A stretch of DNA of 21,879 nt from a virus, in the IMG/VR virus record IMGVR_UViG_3300044620_000104, positions 1 to 21,879 of that record; one strand, written 5' to 3'. The position numbers were made by a program, and so were the translations under genes. The notes under the pieces were generated by a model, which ran no database searches, was not told where the DNA came from, and saw only the letters and a list, made by a program, of their open reading frames with translations. Position 1 is the stretch's first letter. Every line of letters begins with the position of its first letter. Below, piece by piece: positions 5,308-12,849 of the stretch.

Positions 5308-6978
5308 TTATCTTTTGAATCTGGCCATTTCCATGATACGAGCCAGTGCCGGATCAATCTCTGTTGATTCGCTGGCGCCGACTAGCTTGCCAATGTTGTT
5401 GTTCTTAACTTTTTCTGTAGGTCCAAGCTGACCTACACGCTTTTGGTTTGCGTCTAAGCCTTCTTCAACTTCTTCTTCTGCTACTGCTTGAGGTGCCATG
5501 CTGATGAAGTTTTCGTCAACATCGCCCTTGAATGCTTTGTCAAGAGCCTTTCTAGCCATCTTAACTGCCTGTTTAGCAGCTATGATTTTAGCAGTGTGTT
5601 GTGGCTTACCTGCATGGTCATCGCCCTTGCGATGCCCCTGACCACTATATGGGTTAGCTTCTGGACTCTTATCCATTTCGTTGACATCATTTGCAGGGGT
5701 GCGTTTGCGTTTTTGATACTCACGATTGCGATTGCGGATTGCTTCTTCCTGCTCAAAGTCTTCAATTGATGGAATCCAGCTATCATCATCATCATCGTCT
5801 TGCTTCTTTTTCTTGAACGGGATAACATCACCTTCTTCAAGATCAAATGCTTTTAAGTTTGACTTTTCAGTTGATTGATTATGCGACAATGTTTCTGCGC
5901 CAGGAGCTTCATCTAACATTTCATCAGCAGGAACTGCCATAGTCTTTGTAGTAGAATCCATGTCTAGCTTTTCGCTAATGATAGTGTCAGCCCACTCAGC
6001 AAGAGTATCTACTTCGCTCATTTCAGCAACTGGCTTACGAAGGCGTGAAAGAATTGGCATAGCTGATTCAATACGAGGATCCATTGTTTCCTGCACGAAT
6101 AGTTCGTTGATGGATTCGTCGCCTTCATTTTCCATGAGAGCCGGTGTCCATGATTCAAAGTATGCTTGATAACCGCGATGTCCGGTCATCTTGCTTAGTG
6201 TTTCACGAAGACCGTTATAGTGATTGATGCCTTCAGTTACAAGTTCTTGTGCTGATTCGTTGAATTGTCCATTACGTGTAGCACGAACAAAGCCAGCCAT
6301 CTTAGTGTAATCTTCGCAGATTGACTTGATGTGGTTCCAACGATCATCATTGGGCACGCCGCCTTCTGCAATATGACGAGCATATACACGAGCAATGCCG
6401 GGGCGATTAGTTGGAGCTAGGAATCTTTCGCCATCGACGTTTTCAAGATAGATTTTAGCTACATTGCGATAACGCTGTTCACCTTCTTCAAGTGCGCGGT
6501 TGTGTTGTAAAACAATCTTTACATTAGGAACTGCATCATTATATGACGCTTTCTTGCCCATTGGGTAATAACCTTCAGCTACTCTTTCTTTCATCTTGTA
6601 ATAATCCCGTTGTCTCATGTCATCGCTCAATCTGTCTTTGTTTAGCAATTCAAAGCTTAGCTGGCGTCTTTGTGCCCAGTTCTTGACATGCTTTAGGAAG
6701 CCTGTCCAACTATCATCATATTCTACACCGGGTGTTTTACCGCTGGGGCTTTTTTGTTGTTCTTCATCGTAATACACAATGACGTTTTTTGCTTCATCAA
6801 TTGTTAACCAAACTTTACCATAGTCTTCACCGTCTTTAATGAAAGTAAATTGTATAACATCTGCTGCTTGACTAGCAGGAACACGTTGATTTTTGCTGTC
6901 TAGCGGAACAGGTTCATACCCTCTCACTTTTAAAAGGTTGTATAATTCTTTGTTAAAGTTTTCTGTATCTTGAGCCAT
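5308..6978 (-). CDS. Uncharacterised 556-residue late protein
   Basis: I cannot name a function. Residues 1-150 look like a folded alpha/beta domain (LYNLLKVRGYEPVPLDSKN, then strands with KVWLTIDEAKNVIVYYD and an Arg/Trp-rich helix). The middle is helical. From about 360 it becomes low-complexity and acidic/basic, with a run of six Asp (about 399-404) and RNREYQKRKRT. The end carries ANQKRVGQLGPTEKVKNNN, a segment I recall as recurrent at the C-termini of marine T4-like phage proteins. It follows terminase by 18 bases and has a GATAAATA late motif exactly 5 bases before its ATG, with no ribosome binding site. Late expression and a virion or assembly role are therefore plausible. Confidence 0.85.
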   Translation of the reverse strand: MAQDTENFNKELYNLLKVRGYEPVPLDSKNQRVPASQAADVIQFTFIKDGEDYGKVWLTIDEAKNVIVYYDEEQQKSPSGKTPGVEYDDSWTGFLKHVKNWAQRRQLSFELLNKDRLSDDMRQRDYYKMKERVAEGYYPMGKKASYNDAVPNVKIVLQHNRALEEGEQRYRNVAKIYLENVDGERFLAPTNRPGIARVYARHIAEGGVPNDDRWNHIKSICEDYTKMAGFVRATRNGQFNESAQELVTEGINHYNGLRETLSKMTGHRGYQAYFESWTPALMENEGDESINELFVQETMDPRIESAMPILSRLRKPVAEMSEVDTLAEWADTIISEKLDMDSTTKTMAVPADEMLDEAPGAETLSHNQSTEKSNLKAFDLEEGDVIPFKKKKQDDDDDDSWIPSIEDFEQEEAIRNRNREYQKRKRTPANDVNEMDKSPEANPYSGQGHRKGDDHAGKPQHTAKIIAAKQAVKMARKALDKAFKGDVDENFISMAPQAVAEEEVEEGLDANQKRVGQLGPTEKVKNNNIGKLVGASESTEIDPALARIMEMARFKR

Positions 6979-6983
6979 ATGTA

Positions 6984-6991
6984 TATTTATC
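6984..6991 (-). promoter_or_regulatory. T4-type late promoter motif before the 556-residue gene
   Basis: GATAAATA on the minus strand, one base off the T4 late consensus TATAAATA. Five bases (TACAT) separate it from the ATG, so with T4 geometry the first transcribed base would be the A of the start codon. Confidence 0.6.
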
Positions 6992-6996
6992 CCGTA

Positions 6997-8544
6997 CTAG
7001 CCCAATATAGCAAAGAAGGGAAGTGGTTCAATCATCTCATCGTGGTCCCTAATATAGCTTTCAAGATCACCGTGATAGCTTGCTAATTGCGTCATCATAC
7101 GCACTGCTAGTAAAGATGACATAACTAAGTCATCAGTGTCGCCAATCTTAGCAGCATAACTTCCACCGGATGCGACAAATGCCTTCAATTCACTTATCAG
7201 TGAACGACTATGTATTGTTAGTTTCTTTGATTCTAGTAAGGTTTTGAACTTAGCGCAAGCAGCAAGTTTAGGTTTATTGGTGGTAGTGAATCCTCGTTTA
7301 CCTTTACCTGCTTCACTTATGAAAATACCTGTTATATTTGATTCACCGTACTCGTTTAACGATACAATTGCTGCTTGCCCAATGCCATTGTTCTCAATAG
7401 AGTAGTAAATGTTGTTTGGTTCATTAGTCTTTTCTGAGATATACTTACAAATCTCAGCTAGTAGTTTGATTTGACTAGGAATATCAGTCTTATTGTGTTT
7501 CCACTCACCGATTTGTGTAGTCGTACTTGCTTCAAAGATTTGAATAGCAGCAGGGTCGCCACCTGTACCTAATGATGGGTCGAGAGCAACTACGTATAGT
7601 TTGCCCTTTTCAGGTAGTTTGTACCAGCGTACTTGTCCCATTCTATTATTAGGTTCAATGCCCTCAAGCATAATCAATGTGTTTGGATTGATTAGGGTTT
7701 CGTCTGCAATGATGAATTCGCAACCGATTTCACGATTGAATCTGTCATCACCGAGTTGAGCTTTCATTTCATCAGCCCATTTTTGGTCACGGCCTGGTTG
7801 TTCAGTCCAGTATGCTCTAAACGCTCTAAAGCCGTTAACACCTAACTCAGTTGTGTTGCCAAACTCATCTTCTGTCTTGTTTGCACCCTTCCAAATAAGA
7901 GCGAATTGGTCTTCATCACTGTTTGGGGTTGAAGTGATGATGGCCTTACCACCAGTTGATAGAGTAGGAGTAATAGAAGTCCAAAACTCTTGTGCGATTG
8001 AGGGACGAACGAAGGCAAATTCGTCAAGATACAGTAATGTAATAGACATACCACGACCTGTGTTTTCAGTCGTAGTAGCAGACACAATGCGTGATCCGTT
8101 CTCAAAGTCTAGCGAACCCTTGTTGTACGTGGTTACGCCAGCTTTTATGTGATCTGGACAATTTTCATACGCATATCGTATACGCTGCATAATTTCTTGT
8201 GCACCGGTGTACTTGTGTGCTGCAATTAGAATAGTAGAGTCGGGGACAAACATCGCATACCAAAGCAAATACCCTGCGGCTGACGTTGACTTACCGGACT
8301 GTCTAGGCATCAATGAGATAGAGAAACGATAGCGATGGTATGTATCAATTAATCGTTCTTGGAACTCCCAAGGGTGATAGTTCATACTACCCTTAGTAGG
8401 GTGCTGAATGATAAAGAAGTTATCCATAAAATAAAGATAACCCGTTTCCGGATCACAACACTTCATAAAGTCATCAAGTTCTTTTTGATTCTTGAAGACC
8501 GTCTTCTTGTAAGGATCTTTAATAAGAGTGGGTGTATTTGCCAT
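6997..8544 (-). CDS. 17: Large terminase subunit (gp17-like) packaging ATPase/nuclease
   Basis: The terminase motor pumps DNA into the prohead and cuts the concatemer. The 515-residue product has the full T4-type set. A Walker A variant (MPRQSGKST, about 79-87) is followed by Walker B (LLYLDEF, 170-176) with its catalytic Glu and a coupling motif STPNS near 205. The RNase H-like nuclease domain carries LDPSLGTGGD (Asp322), SIENNG (Glu384) and GDTDD (Asp471 or 472). T4 gp17 is 610 residues, so this one is more compact. No small terminase gene is visible upstream. The ATG at 8544 has no ribosome binding site; a perfect TATAAATA lies 5 bases before it, after a terminator. Confidence 0.95.
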   Translation of the reverse strand: MANTPTLIKDPYKKTVFKNQKELDDFMKCCDPETGYLYFMDNFFIIQHPTKGSMNYHPWEFQERLIDTYHRYRFSISLMPRQSGKSTSAAGYLLWYAMFVPDSTILIAAHKYTGAQEIMQRIRYAYENCPDHIKAGVTTYNKGSLDFENGSRIVSATTTENTGRGMSITLLYLDEFAFVRPSIAQEFWTSITPTLSTGGKAIITSTPNSDEDQFALIWKGANKTEDEFGNTTELGVNGFRAFRAYWTEQPGRDQKWADEMKAQLGDDRFNREIGCEFIIADETLINPNTLIMLEGIEPNNRMGQVRWYKLPEKGKLYVVALDPSLGTGGDPAAIQIFEASTTTQIGEWKHNKTDIPSQIKLLAEICKYISEKTNEPNNIYYSIENNGIGQAAIVSLNEYGESNITGIFISEAGKGKRGFTTTNKPKLAACAKFKTLLESKKLTIHSRSLISELKAFVASGGSYAAKIGDTDDLVMSSLLAVRMMTQLASYHGDLESYIRDHDEMIEPLPFFAILG

Positions 8545-8549
8545 AGTAA

Positions 8550-8557
8550 TATTTATA
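8550..8557 (-). promoter_or_regulatory. Perfect T4-type late promoter motif before terminase
   Basis: TATAAATA on the minus strand matches the T4 late -10 exactly. With T4 spacing (motif at -13 to -6) transcription would begin at the A of the terminase ATG at 8544. Its first T is also the last T of the upstream terminator's T run. Confidence 0.7.
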
Positions 8558-8584
8558 AAAATACTCCCACTATGTAGTGGGAGT
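8557..8584 (-). terminator. Intrinsic terminator between the methyltransferase and terminase genes
   Basis: Arms 8563-8572 and 8575-8584 (ACTCCCACTA type) give a stem of 9-10 pairs followed by ATTTTT on the minus strand. The plus strand also has a T6 run after the stem, so it could work in both directions. It starts 5 bases after the methyltransferase stop codon and abuts the late promoter, insulating terminase expression. Confidence 0.8.
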
Positions 8585-8589
8585 GTTTT

Positions 8590-9294
8590 TTACTTGATAT
8601 CTAGTGGTCTTGCTTTAGTAGCAACAATACAGTAGTATTTTTCGCTAGCTTTGGTTGGGTTTTCAGGGTCTTCAGGGTTCGGGATATTTAAATCAAATTC
8701 AAGATTATTAAACTGATCAATATTAAATCCAGTACGCTGTAGCAACGCAGCCAATTGGTTTGCTCCAAAAATACTATAGTGATTTAGATTATATTCATGC
8801 TTTCTATCACTATCGGGAGCAGGAACTTCAATATAAATTTTTGAACCTTGCTTAAGAATACGATTATATTCCATTAACGAAAAGATAGGATACGGGCTAT
8901 GCTCTAGTGCGTGACGCAAGAAAATGAAGTCTACTGATTCATCATAGTATCCGTCTTTCTGAGGCAAGAAACTTAAGTCATACTTTTTAATAGTATGGCC
9001 TTTTGCCTCACAGATAGCAACATCACCGGGGCTTAATGTTACTCCAGTAACGTTAGTATATTCACGCTCTTTCATTTCGTCAAGAAAGTAGCCTGGTCCG
9101 CTTCCTAAATCAAGGATGTGCGCATCCTTAGGCAAATCAAGTGGGTCAACGTAAGTTTCTACTACCTGCTTAGTCAATGTTTGGTGAAATTTACTGTCAC
9201 CTTCATCATAGATGTGAGCAGTGTAAAGCCATTCGTTATAGAACTTGAGCTTGATGAGGTCGAGGGTGTTGTTGATGTCGATTAAATTGTTCAT
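8590..9294 (-). CDS. SAM-dependent class I methyltransferase
   Basis: The 234-residue protein has a Rossmann methyltransferase fold of the Methyltransf_11/23 type. Motif I is ILDLGSGPGYF at 60-70, binding S-adenosylmethionine. An FLRHALEHSPYP segment at the motif IV position matches the family's HxxEH-like signature, and a late strand reads KIYIEVPAPDS. The substrate is not evident. Members of this group often modify small molecules, sugars or lipids, and the sugar cassette 2.5 kb upstream makes a glycan substrate possible. The ATG at 9294 has only a weak ribosome site (AAGTAA). It follows the three capsid-targeting-like genes by 30 bases and ends at a strong terminator. Confidence 0.85.
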   Translation of the reverse strand: MNNLIDINNTLDLIKLKFYNEWLYTAHIYDEGDSKFHQTLTKQVVETYVDPLDLPKDAHILDLGSGPGYFLDEMKEREYTNVTGVTLSPGDVAICEAKGHTIKKYDLSFLPQKDGYYDESVDFIFLRHALEHSPYPIFSLMEYNRILKQGSKIYIEVPAPDSDRKHEYNLNHYSIFGANQLAALLQRTGFNIDQFNNLEFDLNIPNPEDPENPTKASEKYYCIVATKARPLDIK

Positions 9295-9324
9295 GAAATT
9301 ACTTATGCGGTGATTTGATAGTAA

Positions 9325-9702
9325 TTATTTTTTTCTGTGATCTTTTGGTCTAGTCGCAACCGGGCTAGTTTTGTTGACACTATCTAATTCGCTACTATCT
9401 CTACCCTTAATCATGTGTTTAGCTTGTGTAGGAGATACTGTATTGAAGGCCTGCTGCATCATATTATGTTCTAGTTCACTATATGGATAAGCTAGGTTGT
9501 TTTTGCCAGCAAAGCTTTCATCATCCATTTTAAGTGCCTTAGTAGATGAACCATCTGCCATAGCTACTGCTTTCATGATTTGATTTAAGTGATAGGTTCT
9601 GTCAGTGCCGTCATCTTTAAACTTGTAAGCGCCAGGTTGGGCTTTGTTATGTCTTTTTGGAACTTTGCCCTTAGACTCGTTTATGAACTCACTAGCCCTC
9701 AT
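9325..9702 (-). CDS. Putative internal head protein A with capsid-targeting-like N-terminus
   Basis: This is the last of three tandem paralogues. It starts MRASEFINES, where I-N-E fits the (L/I)xE cut site of T4 prohead protease and the layout resembles the T4 internal-protein targeting peptide MKTYQEFIAE. After a basic linker comes the shared core DRTYHLNQIMKAVAMADG and ESFAGKNNLAYPYSELE, then a helix and a polar C-terminus (RPKDHRKK). It has 125 residues, no membrane segment and no known enzymatic motif. The ATG overlaps the upstream TGA by 4 bases. Virion location is inferred from the N-terminus and the late setting. Confidence 0.85.
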   Translation of the reverse strand: MRASEFINESKGKVPKRHNKAQPGAYKFKDDGTDRTYHLNQIMKAVAMADGSSTKALKMDDESFAGKNNLAYPYSELEHNMMQQAFNTVSPTQAKHMIKGRDSSELDSVNKTSPVATRPKDHRKK

Positions 9703-10067
9703 TTCTTATATCCCTTGAAGGGCTTAATAGGACTTTGGTCTTGTGTAGAGTCTAGTTCTTCACTATCCAAATCACCCTTGTTCAAATCTTTAAAGGGGAT
9801 ACCTGCTGCTTTATATGCTATCTTTAACATATCCTGCTCTACCTCAGTATACGGGTGAGCAGTGTTGTTTTTACCTACCCAGCTCTCACTACTTAAATCA
9901 GGAATAGTTTTTCCGTCAGTTGAGGCAACTGCCATCATAACTCTGTTCAAGTCATATGTACGGTCATATTGGCTTATTGCAAAAACGTTTAATCCAACAG
10001 TAGATTGCTGCTGGCGAGCAGATACTTTTCCCTTACCGCTTTCAGTAATAAACTCGTGCGCTCTCAT
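9699..10067 (-). CDS. Putative internal head protein B with capsid-targeting-like N-terminus
   Basis: Middle paralogue, 122 residues. It begins MRAHEFITESGKGKV, with a potential I-T-E cut after residue 9. The core reads DRTYDLNRVMMAVASTDG followed by ESWVGKNNTAHPYTEVE and a DMLKIAYKAAG helix, closely matching protein A. The C-terminus is QSPIKPFKGYKK, shared with protein C. The protein is small, soluble and charged, with no catalytic signature. Four-base overlaps with both neighbours indicate one translation unit, probably driven from the late motif at 11022-11029. The function of the mature product is unknown. Confidence 0.85.
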   Translation of the reverse strand: MRAHEFITESGKGKVSARQQQSTVGLNVFAISQYDRTYDLNRVMMAVASTDGKTIPDLSSESWVGKNNTAHPYTEVEQDMLKIAYKAAGIPFKDLNKGDLDSEELDSTQDQSPIKPFKGYKK

Positions 10068-10459
10068 CTTTTGTAGCCTTTAAAGGGTTTAAGAGTGGAT
10101 TGTGTACCGGTGTTTGGTATCTCATCGCTACCTGGCGTACTTACTGATTTTTTGCCACCTTTGCCTACTTTCTTTAGTGCTTGGTCAATAACCTGTCCAA
10201 TATCAGCATCAAATTCAGAAGATACTACCTGATTCTCGCCCCATGCACTTTCCGCTTTAAAATCATGCTTGAACTCATTTTGAACACCGTCATCAGGGCC
10301 ACTTGTTCCGCGAACATCTGCAATTGCTACTCCGAATCTATACAGTTCATAGAAGTCATTATTCTTCAATTCAGGAATAACATAGGTATTTGGTAATGCA
10401 TAAGATGCAACACTTAAACCATCAGTAACCGATTCTGTTATAAATTCGTGCGCTCTCAT
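10064..10459 (-). CDS. Putative internal head protein C with capsid-targeting-like N-terminus
   Basis: First and most diverged paralogue, 131 residues. It shares MRAHEFITES exactly with protein B and ends in STLKPFKGYKR. The middle has drifted: FYELYRFGVAIADVRG corresponds to the DRTYDLNRVMMAVASTDG block, and ESAWGENQVVSSEFDADIG to the ESWVGKNN block. The stretch ALKKVGKGGKK adds basic residues. Identical termini with a variable middle suggest gene duplication under different selection on targeting and effector parts. The start codon overlaps the upstream TAA by one base (TAATG). The role is inferred as for its neighbours. Confidence 0.85.
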   Translation of the reverse strand: MRAHEFITESVTDGLSVASYALPNTYVIPELKNNDFYELYRFGVAIADVRGTSGPDDGVQNEFKHDFKAESAWGENQVVSSEFDADIGQVIDQALKKVGKGGKKSVSTPGSDEIPNTGTQSTLKPFKGYKR

Positions 10460-10998
10460 TAGAATGACTGTTCAGTTTCAACGTTCAAATCATTCTCAGT
10501 AGAAATAACTGAGTCAACGTAGCCGTCTATTCCTAGTAGTAAGCCGGCAACATTGGCGCCGGTCCAAATAATCTGAGAACCGATAAAGTGAAAGATAGTC
10601 GTGTCTTGTATTGGGTCTGCAAGCAATTGCACATTACCTCCCACTACCTGCATACTGTATCTAGTCAATGCATTTCCGAATACTGAGGTACCTACTGCAC
10701 TAAACTTTGCATCATCTAAATCTTGATTAATTTGTGCGTTTAATTGCATACTTTGGCTATTATTACCAGTAGGGTCAGCCGCATATACATAAAATTGACC
10801 TAGGGTAAATGTGTTAGCATCAGTTTCAAATATCAATTGTCCAGGAGCGTCTCCAACTGAATAGGAGCTACTAGTGTTGATTGCGGTAGGGAAAAGGTTA
10901 GCGAAGTTATTATTGATCTTACCAAACGCTACTCTTAGCGGATCGCCCTCGCCATCGTTAGGTAGTGTACCAATGTTAATAATTTCTTGAGTTGCCAT
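10459..10998 (-). CDS. Probable virion structural protein (tail or fibre associated)
   Basis: The 179-residue product begins with INIGTLPNDGEGDPLRVAFG followed by KINNNFANLF, a module I recall at the N-terminus of several structural proteins in marine T4-like phages. The remainder is rich in beta-forming residues, Asn, Ser and Gly and has almost no Lys, as in fibre or baseplate proteins. There is no signal or membrane segment. It opens an operon with the three capsid-targeting-like genes. The ATG at 10998 has GGAAGA upstream and a GATAAATA late motif 23 bases before it, giving a normal short leader. The exact structural role cannot be read from the sequence. Confidence 0.8.
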   Translation of the reverse strand: MATQEIINIGTLPNDGEGDPLRVAFGKINNNFANLFPTAINTSSSYSVGDAPGQLIFETDANTFTLGQFYVYAADPTGNNSQSMQLNAQINQDLDDAKFSAVGTSVFGNALTRYSMQVVGGNVQLLADPIQDTTIFHFIGSQIIWTGANVAGLLLGIDGYVDSVISTENDLNVETEQSF

Positions 10999-11021
10999 AT
11001 CAATCTTCCGTTGTTATCTAG

Positions 11022-11029
11022 TATTTATC
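11022..11029 (-). promoter_or_regulatory. T4-type late promoter motif before the structural operon
   Basis: GATAAATAC on the minus strand; T4 geometry puts the transcript start near 11016, giving an 18-base leader that includes a GGAAGA ribosome site. This contrasts with the leaderless arrangement at terminase. Confidence 0.6.
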
Positions 11030-11044
11030 AAACGGTAGACCGGA

Positions 11045-11317
11045 TTACTTTTTGGTAGCTTCTTCAAAAATAGCTTTTTGCTTAGTATACCACTCGTTCC
11101 AGCCTTCAACTTTGACTTTGCATTCGTGATATAGAATGTAGTTTTCCACTACTATTTTAGTGAATTCCGTAAGTGAGGCACCTTCAGCAACTTCTTTTAA
11201 GTCAGCACATTTTTCTTGTAATGTTGCAGGAGCTTCCGGAAACTTAGGGGCAACTGGAACTGCTGTAATAGCACATCCTGATAGTAGAACAAGAGGAAGA
11301 ATCATTAATTTCTTCAC
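11045..11317 (-). CDS. Outer-membrane spanin lipoprotein (o-spanin, Rz1-like)
   Basis: o-spanins sit in the outer membrane and, together with an inner-membrane partner, fuse the two membranes at the last step of lysis. The 90-residue product starts MKKLMILPLVLLSGC, a lipoprotein signal peptide with lipobox LSGC and acylated Cys15. A Pro-rich segment (VPVAPKFPEAPA) as in Rz1 proteins follows, then a helical C-terminal part (WNEWYTKQKAIFEE). The start codon is GTG at 11317, supported by AGGAG 7-8 bases upstream and a 4-base overlap with the i-spanin stop (GTGA). An ATG at residue 5 would remove the basic n-region. Confidence 0.8.
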   Translation of the reverse strand: MKKLMILPLVLLSGCAITAVPVAPKFPEAPATLQEKCADLKEVAEGASLTEFTKIVVENYILYHECKVKVEGWNEWYTKQKAIFEEATKK

Positions 11318-11775
11318 TTCTTGGCTCCTTCAAGTTTGCTAGTGTCCATCGTAGCAGCAGCATTGTGTGCGCGGATGACCTCAGAAGGAAGTGGGCATTT
11401 GTTTTCGTACTTGATAACTTCACGGTCAACATATTCAGTGATAGTCTTGCCTTTAGTGCGAATCACTTCGGTATCCTTGACAATCTTTTCTACAATTACC
11501 GTATTTGTTTGTGCAGATTTTGCTTCGGCTTTAGCTAACTTAGCTTCAAGTTTAGCTACTGCTAGTGCAGTGCTTTCTTTATATGCTAATGCGCCCTGAA
11601 GGAATAGTCCTAATACTAGTAAGATTGATGATACAATCTTAATTAAGTAACCGTATGTCTTGATGAAGGGGATGCGTTGCACAAAGAATGCAATCAATAG
11701 ACCTAATACACCAGCACCTAATACAGTGTGAATGATCCATACAGGGAGAAGTGTGAGTATCCAGTAAATGTTCAT
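11314..11775 (-). CDS. Inner-membrane spanin (i-spanin, Rz-like)
   Basis: The 153-residue product has two hydrophobic segments (about 4-31 and 42-64), then a long Ala/Lys/Glu coiled coil (about 66-115) and a C-terminal CPLPSEVIRAHNAAA segment that resembles the end of Rz proteins. The coiled coil would span the periplasm and meet the lipoprotein encoded by the overlapping next gene. Classical Rz has a single membrane anchor; two predicted segments are unusual and could also form a re-entrant anchor. No ribosome site is visible before the ATG at 11775, but a GATAAATA motif lies 7 bases upstream. No endolysin or holin is adjacent. Confidence 0.75.
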   Translation of the reverse strand: MNIYWILTLLPVWIIHTVLGAGVLGLLIAFFVQRIPFIKTYGYLIKIVSSILLVLGLFLQGALAYKESTALAVAKLEAKLAKAEAKSAQTNTVIVEKIVKDTEVIRTKGKTITEYVDREVIKYENKCPLPSEVIRAHNAAATMDTSKLEGAKK

Positions 11776-11781
11776 AACGTA

Positions 11782-12849
11782 TTATTTATCAAAAAACTTA
11801 CAAACCGCATCTGCAACTGCCTCTACTTCACTATCAGTTAATTCAGGATAGATAGGAAGACTTAGTACCCCTCTTGATAGCGCCATGCTAGTGCTAAGTA
11901 AATCAGGCTTTTTTATTATGTCTTTGGCTATAGGTAACTCACTAAGAACATATGGATAATGTATCTTAGATTCAATTTTATTATCATGCAAATAATTGTG
12001 TAGTTCATTGCGGGATTGCGTATAGATGACGAATTTTTGATCCGCGTGATTTTCAAAGGATTTACTGAGACACTTAAACGGCATGTCAAAAAAGCGGTTT
12101 AAATAATATTTTCTAATCTGTTCTCGGCGATCTTGCCACTCTCCAATATACCGAGTCCTCACGAGCAAGTGGGCACACTCTAATTCACTCATCTTACTGT
12201 TTGTACCGGGATAATAGTGTTCTGACTTTCCGTTATTCTTTAGGACATTTACCCAATCATACAATGCTTGGTCATTTGTCACAATAGCTCCGCCATTACC
12301 GCTAGCTGGAAGATTTTTAGTAGGGTCAAAGCTAATCGCCATACCATCGCCAAATTGGTTTGGGCGGGCAGCTAGCCAATGCTGTGCGCCATCTACGATA
12401 GTGTTAGAATAAAAGTTACGATTTGTATTAGCACCGTATAATCCCACAAAGCAAGTGAACACATCAAAACCATCTTCATAGTCATCATCAAACTTAATTA
12501 ACCCGTTACTGTCGGTGTCAACTAGTTCAACGTCCCAGCCATTGCTATAGAAGGCGTTTAGCGTAGCTGGAAAAGTCAAATTAGGAATGCGTATACGAGG
12601 AGCTTCATCGTTACCGGCTAAAAAACTTAAATCAAAGTGATATCCTGCAATCATTTCTAATGCCTGTGTTCCGCTATGGAGTACCGTAGCAAACTTGCAA
12701 CCAGTGTAGTCACATAACCAAGATTCAATTTCCGCGGTAAAGGGGCCATTAATCAGCACCCCTTCCTTTAAGGCATCATGGGTCGCATCTAGCAACTCAT
12801 CTTGAAGGTTGTTATACTGTCTTTTTAGGCCGAAATGCGGAATTATCAT
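11782..12849 (-). CDS. DegT/DnrJ/EryC1-type sugar aminotransferase
   Basis: These PLP enzymes transfer an amino group, usually from glutamate, onto a keto-sugar bound to a nucleotide. The 355-residue product shows HSGTQALEM (PLP phosphate-binding region, about 58-66), VDGAQHWLA with Asp153 and Gln156 near the cofactor, and SFDPTKNL with Lys178 as the Schiff-base lysine, followed by GNGGAIVTND. Length and motif order fit the family. I chose the ATG at 12849 because the family commonly starts with a short Pro-Phe/Leu stretch; an in-frame TTG at 12867 is less likely. It overlaps the upstream 70-residue gene by 38 bases. With the epimerase upstream it suggests amino-sugar synthesis for a glycan. 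Confidence 0.9.
   Translation of the reverse strand: MIIPHFGLKRQYNNLQDELLDATHDALKEGVLINGPFTAEIESWLCDYTGCKFATVLHSGTQALEMIAGYHFDLSFLAGNDEAPRIRIPNLTFPATLNAFYSNGWDVELVDTDSNGLIKFDDDYEDGFDVFTCFVGLYGANTNRNFYSNTIVDGAQHWLAARPNQFGDGMAISFDPTKNLPASGNGGAIVTNDQALYDWVNVLKNNGKSEHYYPGTNSKMSELECAHLLVRTRYIGEWQDRREQIRKYYLNRFFDMPFKCLSKSFENHADQKFVIYTQSRNELHNYLHDNKIESKIHYPYVLSELPIAKDIIKKPDLLSTSMALSRGVLSLPIYPELTDSEVEAVADAVCKFFDK
11783..11790 (-). promoter_or_regulatory. T4-type late promoter motif before the spanin genes
   Basis: GATAAATA lies within the last codons (Asp-Lys-stop) of the aminotransferase gene and 7 bases before the i-spanin ATG. Because it coincides with coding sequence it could be chance, but lysis genes are expected to be late. 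Confidence 0.45.
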
